Positions 33,664-42,218 of a DNA stretch of 64,000 nucleotides are shown one piece after another. The notes beneath the pieces are model-generated. The model did no database searches. It saw only the letters and a program-made list of their open reading frames with translations, and had not been told where the DNA came from. A program made the position numbers and the translations under genes. Source of the DNA: Nocardiopsis alborubida (lineage in GTDB: Bacteria; Actinomycetota; Actinomycetes; Streptosporangiales; Streptosporangiaceae); the NCBI RefSeq assembly GCF_012396365.1, contig NZ_JAAXPG010000028.1, positions 33,668 to 97,667 on the forward strand, written 5' to 3'. Each line of letters opens with the position of its first letter. The first letter of the stretch is position 1.

Positions 33664-33928
33664 ACCTTCTTCTGGTGGTTCCTAGTACGCATGCTCATGC
33701 GGGCGAAGGAGGCGCCGCCCAGGCTGAACAGCATGACGAATTCGGCAGCCCCCCGACGGCTTCCTCTACCGCCATCCCCGGCTCGCGGTCCTGCTGCGGG
33801 TCGTCGGGGTGGCCGTCGCGTTCGCAGCGGTCGGCGCATCAGTCAGCCTGGAGCCGGTGTGGCCAGACACGAAGAAGGGTGCCTGGGCCGCTGAACGCCC
33901 AGTCCGGTGGTTCGCTAGATTGCGGTGC

Positions 33929-34897
33929 ATGCACATCCCTCTCCGTTCCGCCGCCGCAGCTGCCGTCGTCGTGGCGGCCAGCGCGTGCACGGTGGCCCCC
34001 GGCCCTGGCGAACCCGCCCCGGACAACGCCGTGGTGCGCCTGCAGGAGGCCGGGTACGTGCCGGTGACCTCCGGCATCAGCCCGCGCGAGCACCTGCTGT
34101 GCACCCCCGACGGGGAGCGGGCTCCCGACTGCACGGAACAGGGACAGGTGCGCTGGTCACTACCGCTGGAAGGCGAGTATCGCCTGACCGGTAGCCTCAC
34201 CCTGCACCACCTGGACACCGGTGCACGCCCACGCGACTCCTCCAACCCCTTCAAGGCCGTGGACGCCGGTGAGAACGGCGTGCTCTACGCCGAGAACGCC
34301 CTGCTGCGCATGGTGGACGCCGACACCGGTGAACTGCTGTGGACCACGGATCTGCGTGAGAGGTCCGACATCGACTTCCTGCACTCGGGGCTGCGGTCAC
34401 TGCACGCCGACGACGACCGGATCGTGCTGCGCTTCGAGGACGGATTCGTGCAGGTCGACGCCGCGGACGGCAGCGTGTCCAGCGTCGCGCCCCGCGCGGA
34501 GTGCGCCGGTGACCTGGTGGCCATCAACGGCAACGAGGCCGTCCTGGAGCACTGCGGTGGGCAAGAGGGCTTCTACCTGGCCCTGGACCTGTCCACGGGC
34601 GAGGTCCTGTGGGAGTTCCGCAGGGCCGACCCGGAGGAGATGGCCGGTGACCTGCTGCGCACCGGTACCTCCTGGGTATGGGTCAGTGACGTCGATGACG
34701 GTCCGGCCACCGCGGTGGAGACCAGCGGCGGCCGTCTGGGGCCCGCTGGCCTTGGCACGATCGGCCTGAACCAGATCGGCGACACCGCGGTGGCCCTGGC
34801 GTGCGCCCCCGACGGTCTGGGGCCCCTGCGCTCGCAGCCCCACGCGCCCGGGGTGGCCTGCCTGGAGCCGCGCCTGTACGCGGTGACCACCGACTAG
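33929..34897 (+). CDS. Lipoprotein with PQQ-like repeats
   Basis: 322 residues from the ATG at 33929. Lipobox V-V-V-A-A-S-A-C (Cys at about 20). Repeats L-R-M-V-D-A-D-T-G-E-L-L-W, F-V-Q-V-D-A-A-D-G-S-V and A-L-D-L-S-T-G-E-V-L-W mark propeller blades. Three to four Cys pairs in the mature part. Probably works with the upstream beta-propeller membrane protein. The 33664-33928 gap shows no gene. Confidence 0.8.
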   Translation: MHIPLRSAAAAAVVVAASACTVAPGPGEPAPDNAVVRLQEAGYVPVTSGISPREHLLCTPDGERAPDCTEQGQVRWSLPLEGEYRLTGSLTLHHLDTGARPRDSSNPFKAVDAGENGVLYAENALLRMVDADTGELLWTTDLRERSDIDFLHSGLRSLHADDDRIVLRFEDGFVQVDAADGSVSSVAPRAECAGDLVAINGNEAVLEHCGGQEGFYLALDLSTGEVLWEFRRADPEEMAGDLLRTGTSWVWVSDVDDGPATAVETSGGRLGPAGLGTIGLNQIGDTAVALACAPDGLGPLRSQPHAPGVACLEPRLYAVTTD

Positions 34898-34900
34898 CTC

Positions 34901-36991
34901 TCACGGTGCGCAGTGGGCGGCGGCGCACCGCACCAGCTCGAAGGCGTGCTCCTCTCCCGCGTTCTCGTCGGCGACCCGGTGCCAGACCAGGTACGGGCGG
35001 TCGGCATCGTCCAGCTCCAGGTCGATCCACCCCGGCGCGTGGTCGTAGATGCCCACCACGGTGCGGTCATAGCTCTGGCACCGCTCATCGGCGCAGGCCA
35101 GGTAGACCACCTCGCGGGTGGAGACGTCGAACGTCGCGATCTGGGGCAGCCCGGCCGAGTCCAGGGCCAGGGCGGGCGAGGTGCGATCCCAGCCCGGGCC
35201 CAGCACCTGCGCGGTGTCGCGGTCCTGGCACCTCTGGTCGGCGCAGTCGATGAGCCGCACGGAGCCGTCCCGGGTATCGAGGTAGACGATCACCGGTGTG
35301 CGGTCCGGCCTCATCCGCATGATGGCGCCGGTGTAGTGGGCGTTGTTCCACTCCTGCATCCGCAGCACACCGGTCGGCGGGACCAGCTCGGTGGTGGTGA
35401 AGTCGGTGCACGGCACGTCGTGGCAGGCGTACAGCGTCAGCGCGCCGCTGTCGGGGTGGTGCACGCTCACCTGCGGCACGCCCTGGTCGGTGGCGGTGAC
35501 GCTGACCAGGGCCGGGTAGTCGTGGCGGGGGTGGGCGGTGGAGGCCAGCGTGGAGCCGGGTTCGCGGACCAGCAGGGTGGAGGCGGGGGACGTGCACTGG
35601 TCGGCGCCGCAGCTGAACAGGGTCAGCAGGGTCTCGCCGAACCCCACGGAAGGGGTCGCGGTCACGACCATGTGGCGGCCACCGCCGGCCCCTCCCCAGG
35701 CCGCGATCTTGTCGGGCAGGCCCCGGGTGGTGACCTGGTTGGCGGGATCGTCCTCCGGGGCGTCCCACTGCCCCTCGGGCTCCACCTGCGGCTCCAGCTC
35801 CCACGTGTGGTCGCGGCACTGGTCGGGGCGCACGCACTGGTCGTGCACCACGATGCTCCCCTGCGCCAGGAGCGGATCCAGGGAGGCGCGGACGGTGCGC
35901 ACCGCGCCCCCCGCCATGCCGGTGGTCGCCAGCACCGGGCCCGCCCCGTCCAGGGGCTGATCCAGGTCCCGGCAGGCCGCTGCCTCCTCACACAGCTGCT
36001 CTCGGGTGCCCAGCACCACCGAGGCCCCGTCCTCGGGCAGGATCAGCGGCTGGGGGGTGGCTTCGCGCCGCTCCCACGGCTCCACCGAGGAGATGTCGTA
36101 GCGCAGTGTCGGCCACGGGCCGTCGGTGAGCAGGGTCTGGTAGAGCTGGAGCGGCACGGCGAGCCCGACGGTCACCGCCACGACCATCCCCACGGCCAGG
36201 TACGGGCGCGCGGCCTGCTCCTGCGGAGCCGGGCCCTGGCCGGTGGCGGCCAGGGTGAGCGCCACCGCCGCCACCGTGAGTCCCGCCAGAGCGGCGATCA
36301 CCGCCAGCACGACGGTGTCCGAGGTCATGGTCGTCCACGCCAGGTAGGAGACGACGGCCGCGCAGGCGACCGCGACGGAGACCGGCCCCCACTGGCCGCG
36401 GGCGGTGAGCAGGCCCCGTCCGCGCAGTCCCTTCCACGCGTCCCCGGGGCGCTCGTGCACGTGGACCCCGGCCAGGGGCCGCCAGAGCGGGGTCAAGGAC
36501 GCGAACAAGACGGCGCCGATGCCGAAACGCAGCGACGGATGGGCCTGCTCGTAGACCTGGAGCAGGGCTGTGTCCGCTGCGAGTACCGCGCCCGCGACCG
36601 CCGCGCCTGCGGCCAGCGTCCACGGCGACCGCTTCACGGAGCGCACCAGGGCCCTCGCCGGTGGGACGGATCGTCCGCGCAGCGCCTGGTGGATCAGGTG
36701 CACGGCGATGCCCCACGACACCGCGACGACGAACACGAGCGCGACCCCGGCTGCCCCAAGGACCCAGAAGGGCACCAGGTCCGGCAGCGGGGCGTACAGC
36801 CAGGGCTGGCCGTTGACGACCAGGCCGTGGTCCGAGACGAACCAGGGCACCAGCACGGCCGCCGCCAACGCCACCGGCAGCGCAGGAAGGAGGAAGGCGC
36901 TCGCCACCAGGGGGTAGAGGCTCCAGTGGAGGCGTTCGTTGAACGGGTCCGACGGCTGGTGTGCAGGCCTGGGTGCGGCCTCGCTCTGCAT
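34901..36991 (-). CDS. Large membrane protein with Cys-paired extracellular repeats
   Basis: 696 residues. About eight hydrophobic segments in residues 25-300. The extracellular half has at least five units of the type (hydrophobic)-x-C-x4-C: F-S-C-G-A-D-Q-C, Y-A-C-H-D-V-P-C, I-D-C-A-D-Q-R-C, L-A-C-A-D-E-R-C, V-R-C-A-A-A-H-C, each in a 55-70 residue beta-rich repeat (sialidase/BNR-like blades). Convergent with the lipoprotein gene, 3 bases between stops. No family name known to me. Confidence 0.75.
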   Translation of the reverse strand: MQSEAAPRPAHQPSDPFNERLHWSLYPLVASAFLLPALPVALAAAVLVPWFVSDHGLVVNGQPWLYAPLPDLVPFWVLGAAGVALVFVVAVSWGIAVHLIHQALRGRSVPPARALVRSVKRSPWTLAAGAAVAGAVLAADTALLQVYEQAHPSLRFGIGAVLFASLTPLWRPLAGVHVHERPGDAWKGLRGRGLLTARGQWGPVSVAVACAAVVSYLAWTTMTSDTVVLAVIAALAGLTVAAVALTLAATGQGPAPQEQAARPYLAVGMVVAVTVGLAVPLQLYQTLLTDGPWPTLRYDISSVEPWERREATPQPLILPEDGASVVLGTREQLCEEAAACRDLDQPLDGAGPVLATTGMAGGAVRTVRASLDPLLAQGSIVVHDQCVRPDQCRDHTWELEPQVEPEGQWDAPEDDPANQVTTRGLPDKIAAWGGAGGGRHMVVTATPSVGFGETLLTLFSCGADQCTSPASTLLVREPGSTLASTAHPRHDYPALVSVTATDQGVPQVSVHHPDSGALTLYACHDVPCTDFTTTELVPPTGVLRMQEWNNAHYTGAIMRMRPDRTPVIVYLDTRDGSVRLIDCADQRCQDRDTAQVLGPGWDRTSPALALDSAGLPQIATFDVSTREVVYLACADERCQSYDRTVVGIYDHAPGWIDLELDDADRPYLVWHRVADENAGEEHAFELVRCAAAHCAP

Positions 36992-37329
36992 GGGGGTGCC
37001 CTATCTGGTCGCTACGCGTTGTATGTCCGCGACGACGATAGCGGGACACCGTCGCGGCCCGGCGAGTGGAAGCAGGCGCAGGAGACCAACGTGCGGGTGA
37101 ACGCACTTGAATCGCATGAGTGTCGCCCTGCTGGGACTGAGCTTCCGCACACGCGCAGGCGAATTGGTTCGAGAACGGCGATGCGGCTACGCGACACCAG
37201 CCAGAGCGAGGGCGACGTGTTCGTGTCAGTGCATCGCCCATTCGCCGCCCCCAGAAATTCGGTCACGGTTCGGTCAGGACGGGTGCTGACAGAGCCTGTC
37301 GCTCCCGCTGTCAGCATTCCCGACAGCAC

Positions 37330-37662
37330 TGTCATCCCCTCGGCGAGGCAGAGGTACAACACCTCGTGCAGACCAGGAGCTTGGGCGGCCAGCACGCCGA
37401 TGCCCTCATGGAGGTAGCGGTAGCCGGTGGCCTGCGAGATCCCGGCATCCCGGGCCAGGCAGTGCACACAGCCGTGTTCTCGGAACCAGCGCAGCACCAG
37501 TACCGCCTGGCGGAACGGGCCCAGGGCGCGAGAGCGCTTCGGCGTGCCGATCCTGCGCCGGTGGGCGGCCAGCAGCCGGGCGAGGAACTCGACGACGGGG
37601 CGTGGTACGTCGAGCGCGGAAGCATAAGTGACCAAGGTGAAGCCTCTGGTCCGAGCGGACAT
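37330..37662 (-). pseudogene. Truncated IS5-type (HARBI1/Tnp_4-like) transposase
   Basis: N-terminal part reads L-D-V-P-R-P-V-V-E-F-L-A-R-L-L-A-A-H-R-R-R, A-L-V-L-R-W-F-R-E-H-G-C-V-H type segments and A-G-I-S-Q-A-T-G-Y-R-Y-L-H-E-G. Similarity breaks after L-C-L-A-E-G-M-T, before the DDE core, and the frame then continues into non-transposase sequence down to 37012. 37012-37330 has no other gene that I can support. Confidence 0.7.
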
Positions 37663-37711
37663 GCTCTTGGCAGAGCGGTCCTACCAGGGCTTCACGCCTG
37701 CCCGGCCTCGT

Positions 37712-37750
37712 GGCTCTTACCCACTGGCGAAGCCTCAGTGGGTAAGAGCC
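37712..37750. terminator. 15-bp perfect hairpin
   Basis: GGCTCTTACCCACTG and its complement CAGTGGGTAAGAGCC flank the loop GCGAAGCCT. It lies 10 bases after the carboxymuconolactone decarboxylase stop on the minus strand, so a terminator is likely. It also adjoins the IS5-type relic and might mark its end. Confidence 0.7.
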
Positions 37751-37759
37751 GCGCTGGAC

Positions 37760-38218
37760 TCAGCCCCAGGTCTTGCCGGCCGGTTCCTTGATGGTGCGGT
37801 TGATCCGGTTGAAGAAGTTGGTCAGCGCGATCTCCAGGTTGATCGCGCCGATCTGCTCCTCGGTGAAGTGGGCGTTGACCTCTTCCCAGATCTCGTCGGT
37901 GACACCCGGCGCACCGTCCTGCAGCCGGGTGGCGGCCTCGGCCAGCGCCAGTGCCGAGCGTTCCGCGTCGGTGTAGAACGGCGCCTCGCGCCACGCTGCG
38001 ACGTTGTGCAGCCTCTCCTCGGTGTCACCGGCCTTCTTCCCTCCGGAGACACTGGCGTAGACACATGCCGAGCAGCCGTTGATCTGGCTGGCGCTCAGGT
38101 GGACCAGCGAGAGCAGCTTCGGGTCGACGCCCCCGGCGGTGATCGCCTTCTGGAGGTGCTGGATCGCGGTCCACATATCGGGGTTGTTGGTGTTCTTGTC
38201 CTTGAGCCGGTTTTCCAT
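37760..38218 (-). CDS. Carboxymuconolactone decarboxylase / AhpD-like protein
   Basis: 152 residues. The motif is I-N-G-C-S-A-C-V-Y-A-S-V (CxxC at about 48-51) without the usual downstream His. Such proteins are alkylhydroperoxidase-like thiol enzymes. It is divergent from an ECF41 sigma factor, which classically controls exactly one such gene (carboxymuconolactone decarboxylase, oxidoreductase or epimerase). Presumed target of that sigma factor; substrate unknown. Confidence 0.9.
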   Translation of the reverse strand: MENRLKDKNTNNPDMWTAIQHLQKAITAGGVDPKLLSLVHLSASQINGCSACVYASVSGGKKAGDTEERLHNVAAWREAPFYTDAERSALALAEAATRLQDGAPGVTDEIWEEVNAHFTEEQIGAINLEIALTNFFNRINRTIKEPAGKTWG

Positions 38219-38263
38219 GGGGGAGTGCTCTCCTTCATCGGGTTACGTTGCGGCGCCTGTGCG

Positions 38264-38279
38264 CGTCATCCCTATGACG
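38264..38279. promoter_or_regulatory. Inverted repeat between the decarboxylase and ECF41 genes
   Basis: CGTCAT-CCCT-ATGACG, a perfect 6-bp palindrome, 25 bases before the ECF41 start. CGTC is the -10 type element of ECF41 promoters, so the palindrome could give overlapping divergent promoters. Confidence 0.5.
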
Positions 38280-38304
38280 GAGCAGCTTCCAGGGAGGTAA
38301 CACC

Positions 38305-39180
38305 ATGGCCGACACCCATCCCACGGACTCGATCGTCGATGCCTTCGAGTCCCACCGTGACCGGCTGCGCGCCGTCGCCTACCGCGTGCTCGGATCACAT
38401 GCCGATGCGGAAGACGTGGTCCAAGAGGCGTGGCTGCGGCTCTCCCGCCAGGACACCGACACCATCGACAACCTCGGCGGCTGGCTGACCACCGTGGTCG
38501 GCCGCATCAGCCTCGACGTCCTGCGGTCGGGCCGGACGCGCCCAGAGGTCTCCTTCGACGACCGGCTGTCCGAATTCACCGTGACACTCGACGACGCTCC
38601 TGCTCCGGAAGACCTCGTGGCACTCGGGGACTCCGTCGGCCTCGCGCTTCTCACAGTCCTCGACTCGCTGCGCCCTGACGAACGACTGGCGTTCGTGCTG
38701 CACGACGTGTTCGCCGTGCCCTTCGGCGAGATCAGTACCATCCTCGGCAAATCCGCCGACGCGACCAAAATGCTCGCCAGCCGCGCCCGCAGGAAGGTAC
38801 AAGCCGCCCAGCAGCCAGCAAGCGCCGGACGACAACAACGCGAGGTGGTCCAGGCCTTCCTGGCCGCCGCCCGGGATGGCCGGTTCGAGCAGCTGCTGCA
38901 GGTTCTCCACCCCGAAGTGAGGTTCACCGTCCACACCCCGAACGGCACGTTCGTCACGCTCGGCGCCACCGAAGTCGCCACGCGCGCGCGAGTGGCCGGC
39001 AGAGCGGCACGAGGACATGCGGCAAGCATCAACGGCCGCCCCGGCGTCATCTCCTGGAGCGAGGACGGCACCCCGCTTTCCCTCCTCGTCTTCACCGTCG
39101 CCGACGGCCACATCATGGAGATGACCGCTGTGGTCGACCCGGCCAAACTCGCGCTCATGGACCTGCCAGACCCGGCGTGA
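38305..39180 (+). CDS. ECF41-type RNA polymerase sigma factor
   Basis: 291 residues. Sigma region 2: R-A-V-A-Y-R-V-L-G-S-H-A-D-A-E-D-V-V-Q-E-A-W (about 24-45). Region 4: E-R-L-A-F-V-L-H-D-V-F-A-V-P-F-G-E-I (about 127). A SnoaL-like C-terminal domain follows, with the ECF41 hallmark N-G-R-P-G (about 250). The C-terminal domain works as a fused regulator in place of a separate anti-sigma factor. GGGAGGTAA ribosome-binding site. Confidence 0.93.
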   Translation: MADTHPTDSIVDAFESHRDRLRAVAYRVLGSHADAEDVVQEAWLRLSRQDTDTIDNLGGWLTTVVGRISLDVLRSGRTRPEVSFDDRLSEFTVTLDDAPAPEDLVALGDSVGLALLTVLDSLRPDERLAFVLHDVFAVPFGEISTILGKSADATKMLASRARRKVQAAQQPASAGRQQREVVQAFLAAARDGRFEQLLQVLHPEVRFTVHTPNGTFVTLGATEVATRARVAGRAARGHAASINGRPGVISWSEDGTPLSLLVFTVADGHIMEMTAVVDPAKLALMDLPDPA

Positions 39181-39369
39181 CTCCCTGCCGGTGAAGTCCG
39201 CGCGTACTCGGAGTGGTCCGCTCCACGCCTGGTCCGCAGAGACGTCGAACTTAGCCTCCGAGAAAACCTCAGTGGGTTTGCACTACATGTCGCCGAACCT
39301 CATCGTCTCTCTTCGGCGCGGTTGTGTTCAGGGGAGGCGGAAACCGGTCGATTGACAGAAAGGATCCCC

Positions 39370-39579
39370 GTGGGGAAAATATGGCATGGAAGAATGCAGC
39401 TGATGCGGAGGATGCACTCCGAATCTGGAGACCCCTGGGGGCCAAACTATATATGTAAGAGTTGTGTCCGCAATAACCAAGCAAAAGCAGCTGCAGCCAG
39501 AGGTGGGTGCGCAGTGATGCTCTTTTTCGTGATTGCCGCACCCACCGCAATGATGTCCGCCCAGATGTTCATGGTGTGA
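39370..39579 (+). CDS. Small hypothetical protein with C-terminal membrane segment
   Basis: 69 residues from a GTG with GAAAGGA five bases upstream. It reads S-E-S-G-D-P-W-G-P-N-Y-I-C-K-S-C-V-R-N-N (CxxC) then a hydrophobic tail C-A-V-M-L-F-F-V-I-A-A. It starts the lower-GC part of the window, before phage-tail relics. Not recognised; may be island cargo or a chance frame. Confidence 0.35.
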   Translation: MGKIWHGRMQLMRRMHSESGDPWGPNYICKSCVRNNQAKAAAARGGCAVMLFFVIAAPTAMMSAQMFMV

Positions 39580-39631
39580 CGAGCCGTCCGGCCAGCGCCC
39601 AGGGATCCCCATCCACCAGGCCAAGGGACGC

Positions 39632-39835
39632 ATGCTCGGTGATGGTCACTCGGTGCGGTTGAACGGGGTGCGCGCATATCAGCATCTCGCCCATCTGGGT
39701 TCCACACTGTGGCCGCTCCCGCCGGGGGAGAACACGGTGGACGTGGTCGCGTCGGGGCTGGTGGAGGAGTCCCGCCTGATCCTGCGCTACATCCCGCTTG
39801 CACCGACCAGTTATCAGTCTCTCATTCAGAAATGA
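39632..39835 (+). pseudogene. Relic of a phage tail-protein C-terminus
   Basis: 67 codons reading H-S-V-R-L-N-G-V-R-A-Y, then L-W-P-L-P-P-G-E-N-T-V-D-V-V-A-S and S-R-L-I-L-R-Y-I-P-L. This is the pattern of the last strands of distal-tail type phage proteins (loss of about 200 N-terminal residues). A second, more decayed copy of its end lies at 40519-40593. Confidence 0.5.
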
Positions 39836-40446
39836 GGGCAACCCATTTTTGCGCATGAGTGGCTCAAGGGTTTTGATATGAATGGTTCTCCTGAGTTCCC
39901 GAGTCGAGTTATGCCAGTCATTCCTGAGGCGAACCATTCTATTTCAAGCTCCCACCTGACGACTTCCAGTGGGGGGTTCGGGGTTGAAAGCTCCAGGAGT
40001 TCGAATTCTCCGACTTCGATGGGGAACCCGTTTGTCCAGGGTATGTGCTCAAGTCGCTCATTTCCTGGATCAAGTCTCAGGTGGAAGCGTGGATGAAGGC
40101 CGTAGGACACGCCGTTAGATTGGTGGCCTGGACTGGGCTCGCCGAGTGTCCTGGAGATGACTACCGGGCGAAGTCCTCGAATGAATACTGCAGTTGTGAA
40201 CTTGCTTTCAAGAGAGATGAAGAAAATACCGTTATGCGTTGGCTCGTATGTCTCGATTTCTCTTACTCTAAAGGGGTTCTCTTGTCGCTCCTTTGGTTCG
40301 GGCGCGTTGAAGTATGCGTTACTAATTGTGTGAGCCTGTATGCTAACTCCTTTGACTGTTCCATGGATGTTATTCGACGCTGCTGGGGTTGAGTTTTTGT
40401 GCAAGATTCTTTCTCTAGGGTTGTGTGCTAAATGAAAATATATCAT
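39826..40446 (-). CDS. Low-GC hypothetical protein, likely transferred cargo
   Basis: 206 residues, with codon use and base composition far less GC-rich than its neighbours. Protein-like throughout: F-F-I-S-L-E-S-K-F-T-T-A-V-F-I-R-G, Y-G-L-H-P-R-F-H-L-R-L-D-P-G-N-E and W-E-L-E-I-E-W-F-A-S-G. Start uncertain: the ATG at 40446 has no good ribosome-binding site; an AAAGGAG occurs about 100 bases further in but no ATG or GTG follows it in frame. No domain recognised. It lies between two phage-tail relics. Confidence 0.65.
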   Translation of the reverse strand: MIYFHLAHNPRERILHKNSTPAASNNIHGTVKGVSIQAHTISNAYFNAPEPKERQENPFRVREIETYEPTHNGIFFISLESKFTTAVFIRGLRPVVISRTLGEPSPGHQSNGVSYGLHPRFHLRLDPGNERLEHIPWTNGFPIEVGEFELLELSTPNPPLEVVRWELEIEWFASGMTGITRLGNSGEPFISKPLSHSCAKMGCPHF

Positions 40447-40518
40447 TGACTATTCAATCACGACTTGAGATTAAACGCCAGGCCGCCGTTCCTCAACATG
40501 ATTGGCGAGATCGATGAC

Positions 40519-40593
40519 GACGTGGTCGCGTCCAGGTTGGCTGAAGAGTCCCGCCTGCTCCTGGCATGCACGCCGCTCGCACCTACCGCCTAA
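40519..40593 (+). pseudogene. Second, decayed copy of the phage tail-protein end
   Basis: GACGTGGTCGCGTC here matches 39737 onward, and the next 60 bases align with about 75% identity (E-E-S-R-L-L-L, then P-L-A-P-T and a stop). Direct repeat of 39737-39812 about 780 bases away. Confidence 0.5.
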
Positions 40594-40626
40594 ACCGACC
40601 ACCCGTGTTCGGAAGCGTTCCCTCAA

Positions 40627-40655
40627 GTGAGCCCTGCGCACGCGGGGATGGGCCG
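40627..40655 (+). CRISPR. Solitary CRISPR repeat of the array 3 class, beyond cas2 of system B
   Basis: 29 bases starting GTGAGCCCTGCGCACGCGG and ending GGATGGGCCG, differing from the array 3 repeat at two positions (C to T, A to G). Same strand as array 3. No further repeat 61 bases on either side. It lies 172 bases outside the cas2 stop, so class-3 repeats flank the whole cas operon B. Confidence 0.85.
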
Positions 40656-40827
40656 AACCGGCTGTCATGGTGGCGGTGTGCCTGGGAGTGAGACCCACGC
40701 CCGTTCCGAACCCAGATGTCGTCGTCGGCTTCACCTCCGGTGAGGCATCCCCTGTCAGGGGTGCCATCACCGACCAGCCATCCGGACAGACGCGGACGGC
40801 CCCACCCGGCAGGCAGGGCCGTCTCCT

Positions 40828-41214
40828 TCACAGTCCCTGGAAGGGATCCTCCTCAGATACGGGCGTCTCGTCCCCGACCTGGCGCTCCGGAGCCTCGGGC
40901 AGCCACTCTGGGTCCTCCTCCTCATTGACTTGCGCCGTCAGCCGGATCAGCTGGAGGCCGTCGAAGTCCAGCACTTGCCGTCGCCGCTCGCCCGCCGTGA
41001 GCACGACATATCCCTGCTCGTTGTCGGCGGTGTGCAGGCACACCGCGGCGCCGTCCCCCACCGACGCGCTCACGGCGGACCACAACTCCTGGCGCACCCG
41101 AGCGTTCATCGTGCCCACGTACAGGCCCGCGTCAGGTTCGGTCATCCACCGGGACAGGGCACCGCGCACCCGGTCCGGGACCGCGGTCGTGGCGATCACC
41201 ACCATCGACCCCAT
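40828..41214 (-). CDS. cas2: Cas2e, system B
   Basis: 128 residues. Starts M-V-V-I-A-T-T-A-V-P-D-R-V-R-G-A-L-S-R-W, with A-G-L-Y-V-G-T-M-N-A-R-V-R-Q following, the Cas2e signature. About 25 extra acidic residues at the C-terminus. The ATG shares one base with the cas1 stop. Last gene of cas operon B. Retention of the adaptation genes is notable beside a Tn7-like operon, because most described CASTs lack them. Confidence 0.95.
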   Translation of the reverse strand: MGSMVVIATTAVPDRVRGALSRWMTEPDAGLYVGTMNARVRQELWSAVSASVGDGAAVCLHTADNEQGYVVLTAGERRRQVLDFDGLQLIRLTAQVNEEEDPEWLPEAPERQVGDETPVSEEDPFQGL

Positions 41215-42218
41215 CAGCGCCCCTCCACCGCGTAGTTGACTCCGCCCGAGACCGCGCCGGCGGTGGGGTCCCACAGGTCGACCACCCGCCACCGCAGCGG
41301 CGTCGCCTCCGCGCCCTCGTCTTCGTCCTCGTCCTCGATGTCCGGGTCGAGCAGGGCCTGGATGTCCCGCACCATACGCGGGATCATCCTGTAGAGCTGC
41401 AGTTCGGTCCGCAACAGCGTCCGGGCCCGCCCCTCGGGATTCTCCGCCTGGTGCAGGGAGAACGCCAGCGGGATCGTGGTCTGCGCCTTGTAGAGGTCGG
41501 CGATGTCGTAGACGAACGACTGCTGCTTCCCGGAGTGCACGAAACCCAGAGCGGGGGAGCAGCCCAGATGGGCGATGACCGAGTGCACCACCCCGTACAG
41601 GGCCGCGTTCCCCGCCGACAGGGCCTTGTTCACCGGGTTCTGCCCGTCCCAGTCGGCCGGGTCGTAGTTGCGCTTGAACGGCTTCACCCGGTGCTTGGTC
41701 GCCAGACTCCGGTACAGCGCCTTCATGCGCTGCCCCTCCAGGGCCCGCAGGCGCTCGATGCCGATGCCCTCCTCCACCTCCTCCCCGAACCGCATTTCGT
41801 ACATGCGCCGGGCCACGGCCAACCGCGCCGTGTCGTCGGCGTAGGCCCGCGCCTGCCGGTCCAGCCACGCGGTGGTGCGGCTCTCGGGGACCAGGCTTCC
41901 GTAGTGCAGGATGCCGCCCGACCCGCAGCAGACCACCGTCGTGCCGTGCCGCATGAACGTCGCCAGCGCGGGCGAGGTGATGGAGGTGCCCGGTCCGAGC
42001 AGTAGGCAGGCCAGGGAGGCCGTTGGGATCTGTACCCGGTGCACGGTGCCCGCTCCGGCGGCGACCTCGGCGCATACCCCGGTGTCGGTCTGCACGATCC
42101 GGCAGATGTCCGCGTACAGGAACGACAGGTTGTCCGACACCTTCGGCAGCATCGCCAGGGTCGGTCGGGCCAGCGCCTTGCGCGCCTGTGACCCGTTCGT
42201 CTCCGTCACCGGCCTCAC
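41214..42218 (-). CDS. cas1: CRISPR integrase Cas1e, system B
   Basis: 334 residues from the GTG at 42218 (GTGA overlap with cas6e; GTG at 42209 is an alternative). F-L-Y-A-D-I-C-R-I at about 30, P-V-N-K-A-L-S-A-G-N-A-A-L-Y-G-V-V (about 198), F-V-H-S-G-K and Y-D-I-A-D-L-Y-K with the metal-binding His and Asp. C-terminal tail has an acidic E-D-E-D-E-D-E run. Clearly a different lineage from system A Cas1. Confidence 0.95.
   Translation of the reverse strand: MRPVTETNGSQARKALARPTLAMLPKVSDNLSFLYADICRIVQTDTGVCAEVAAGAGTVHRVQIPTASLACLLLGPGTSITSPALATFMRHGTTVVCCGSGGILHYGSLVPESRTTAWLDRQARAYADDTARLAVARRMYEMRFGEEVEEGIGIERLRALEGQRMKALYRSLATKHRVKPFKRNYDPADWDGQNPVNKALSAGNAALYGVVHSVIAHLGCSPALGFVHSGKQQSFVYDIADLYKAQTTIPLAFSLHQAENPEGRARTLLRTELQLYRMIPRMVRDIQALLDPDIEDEDEDEGAEATPLRWRVVDLWDPTAGAVSGGVNYAVEGR

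Noticed and set aside
37012..37662. Intact 216-residue transposase
   Set aside because: Transposase similarity stops at about residue 108, before the catalytic core; the rest is read-through, so it is listed as a pseudogene over 37330-37662.
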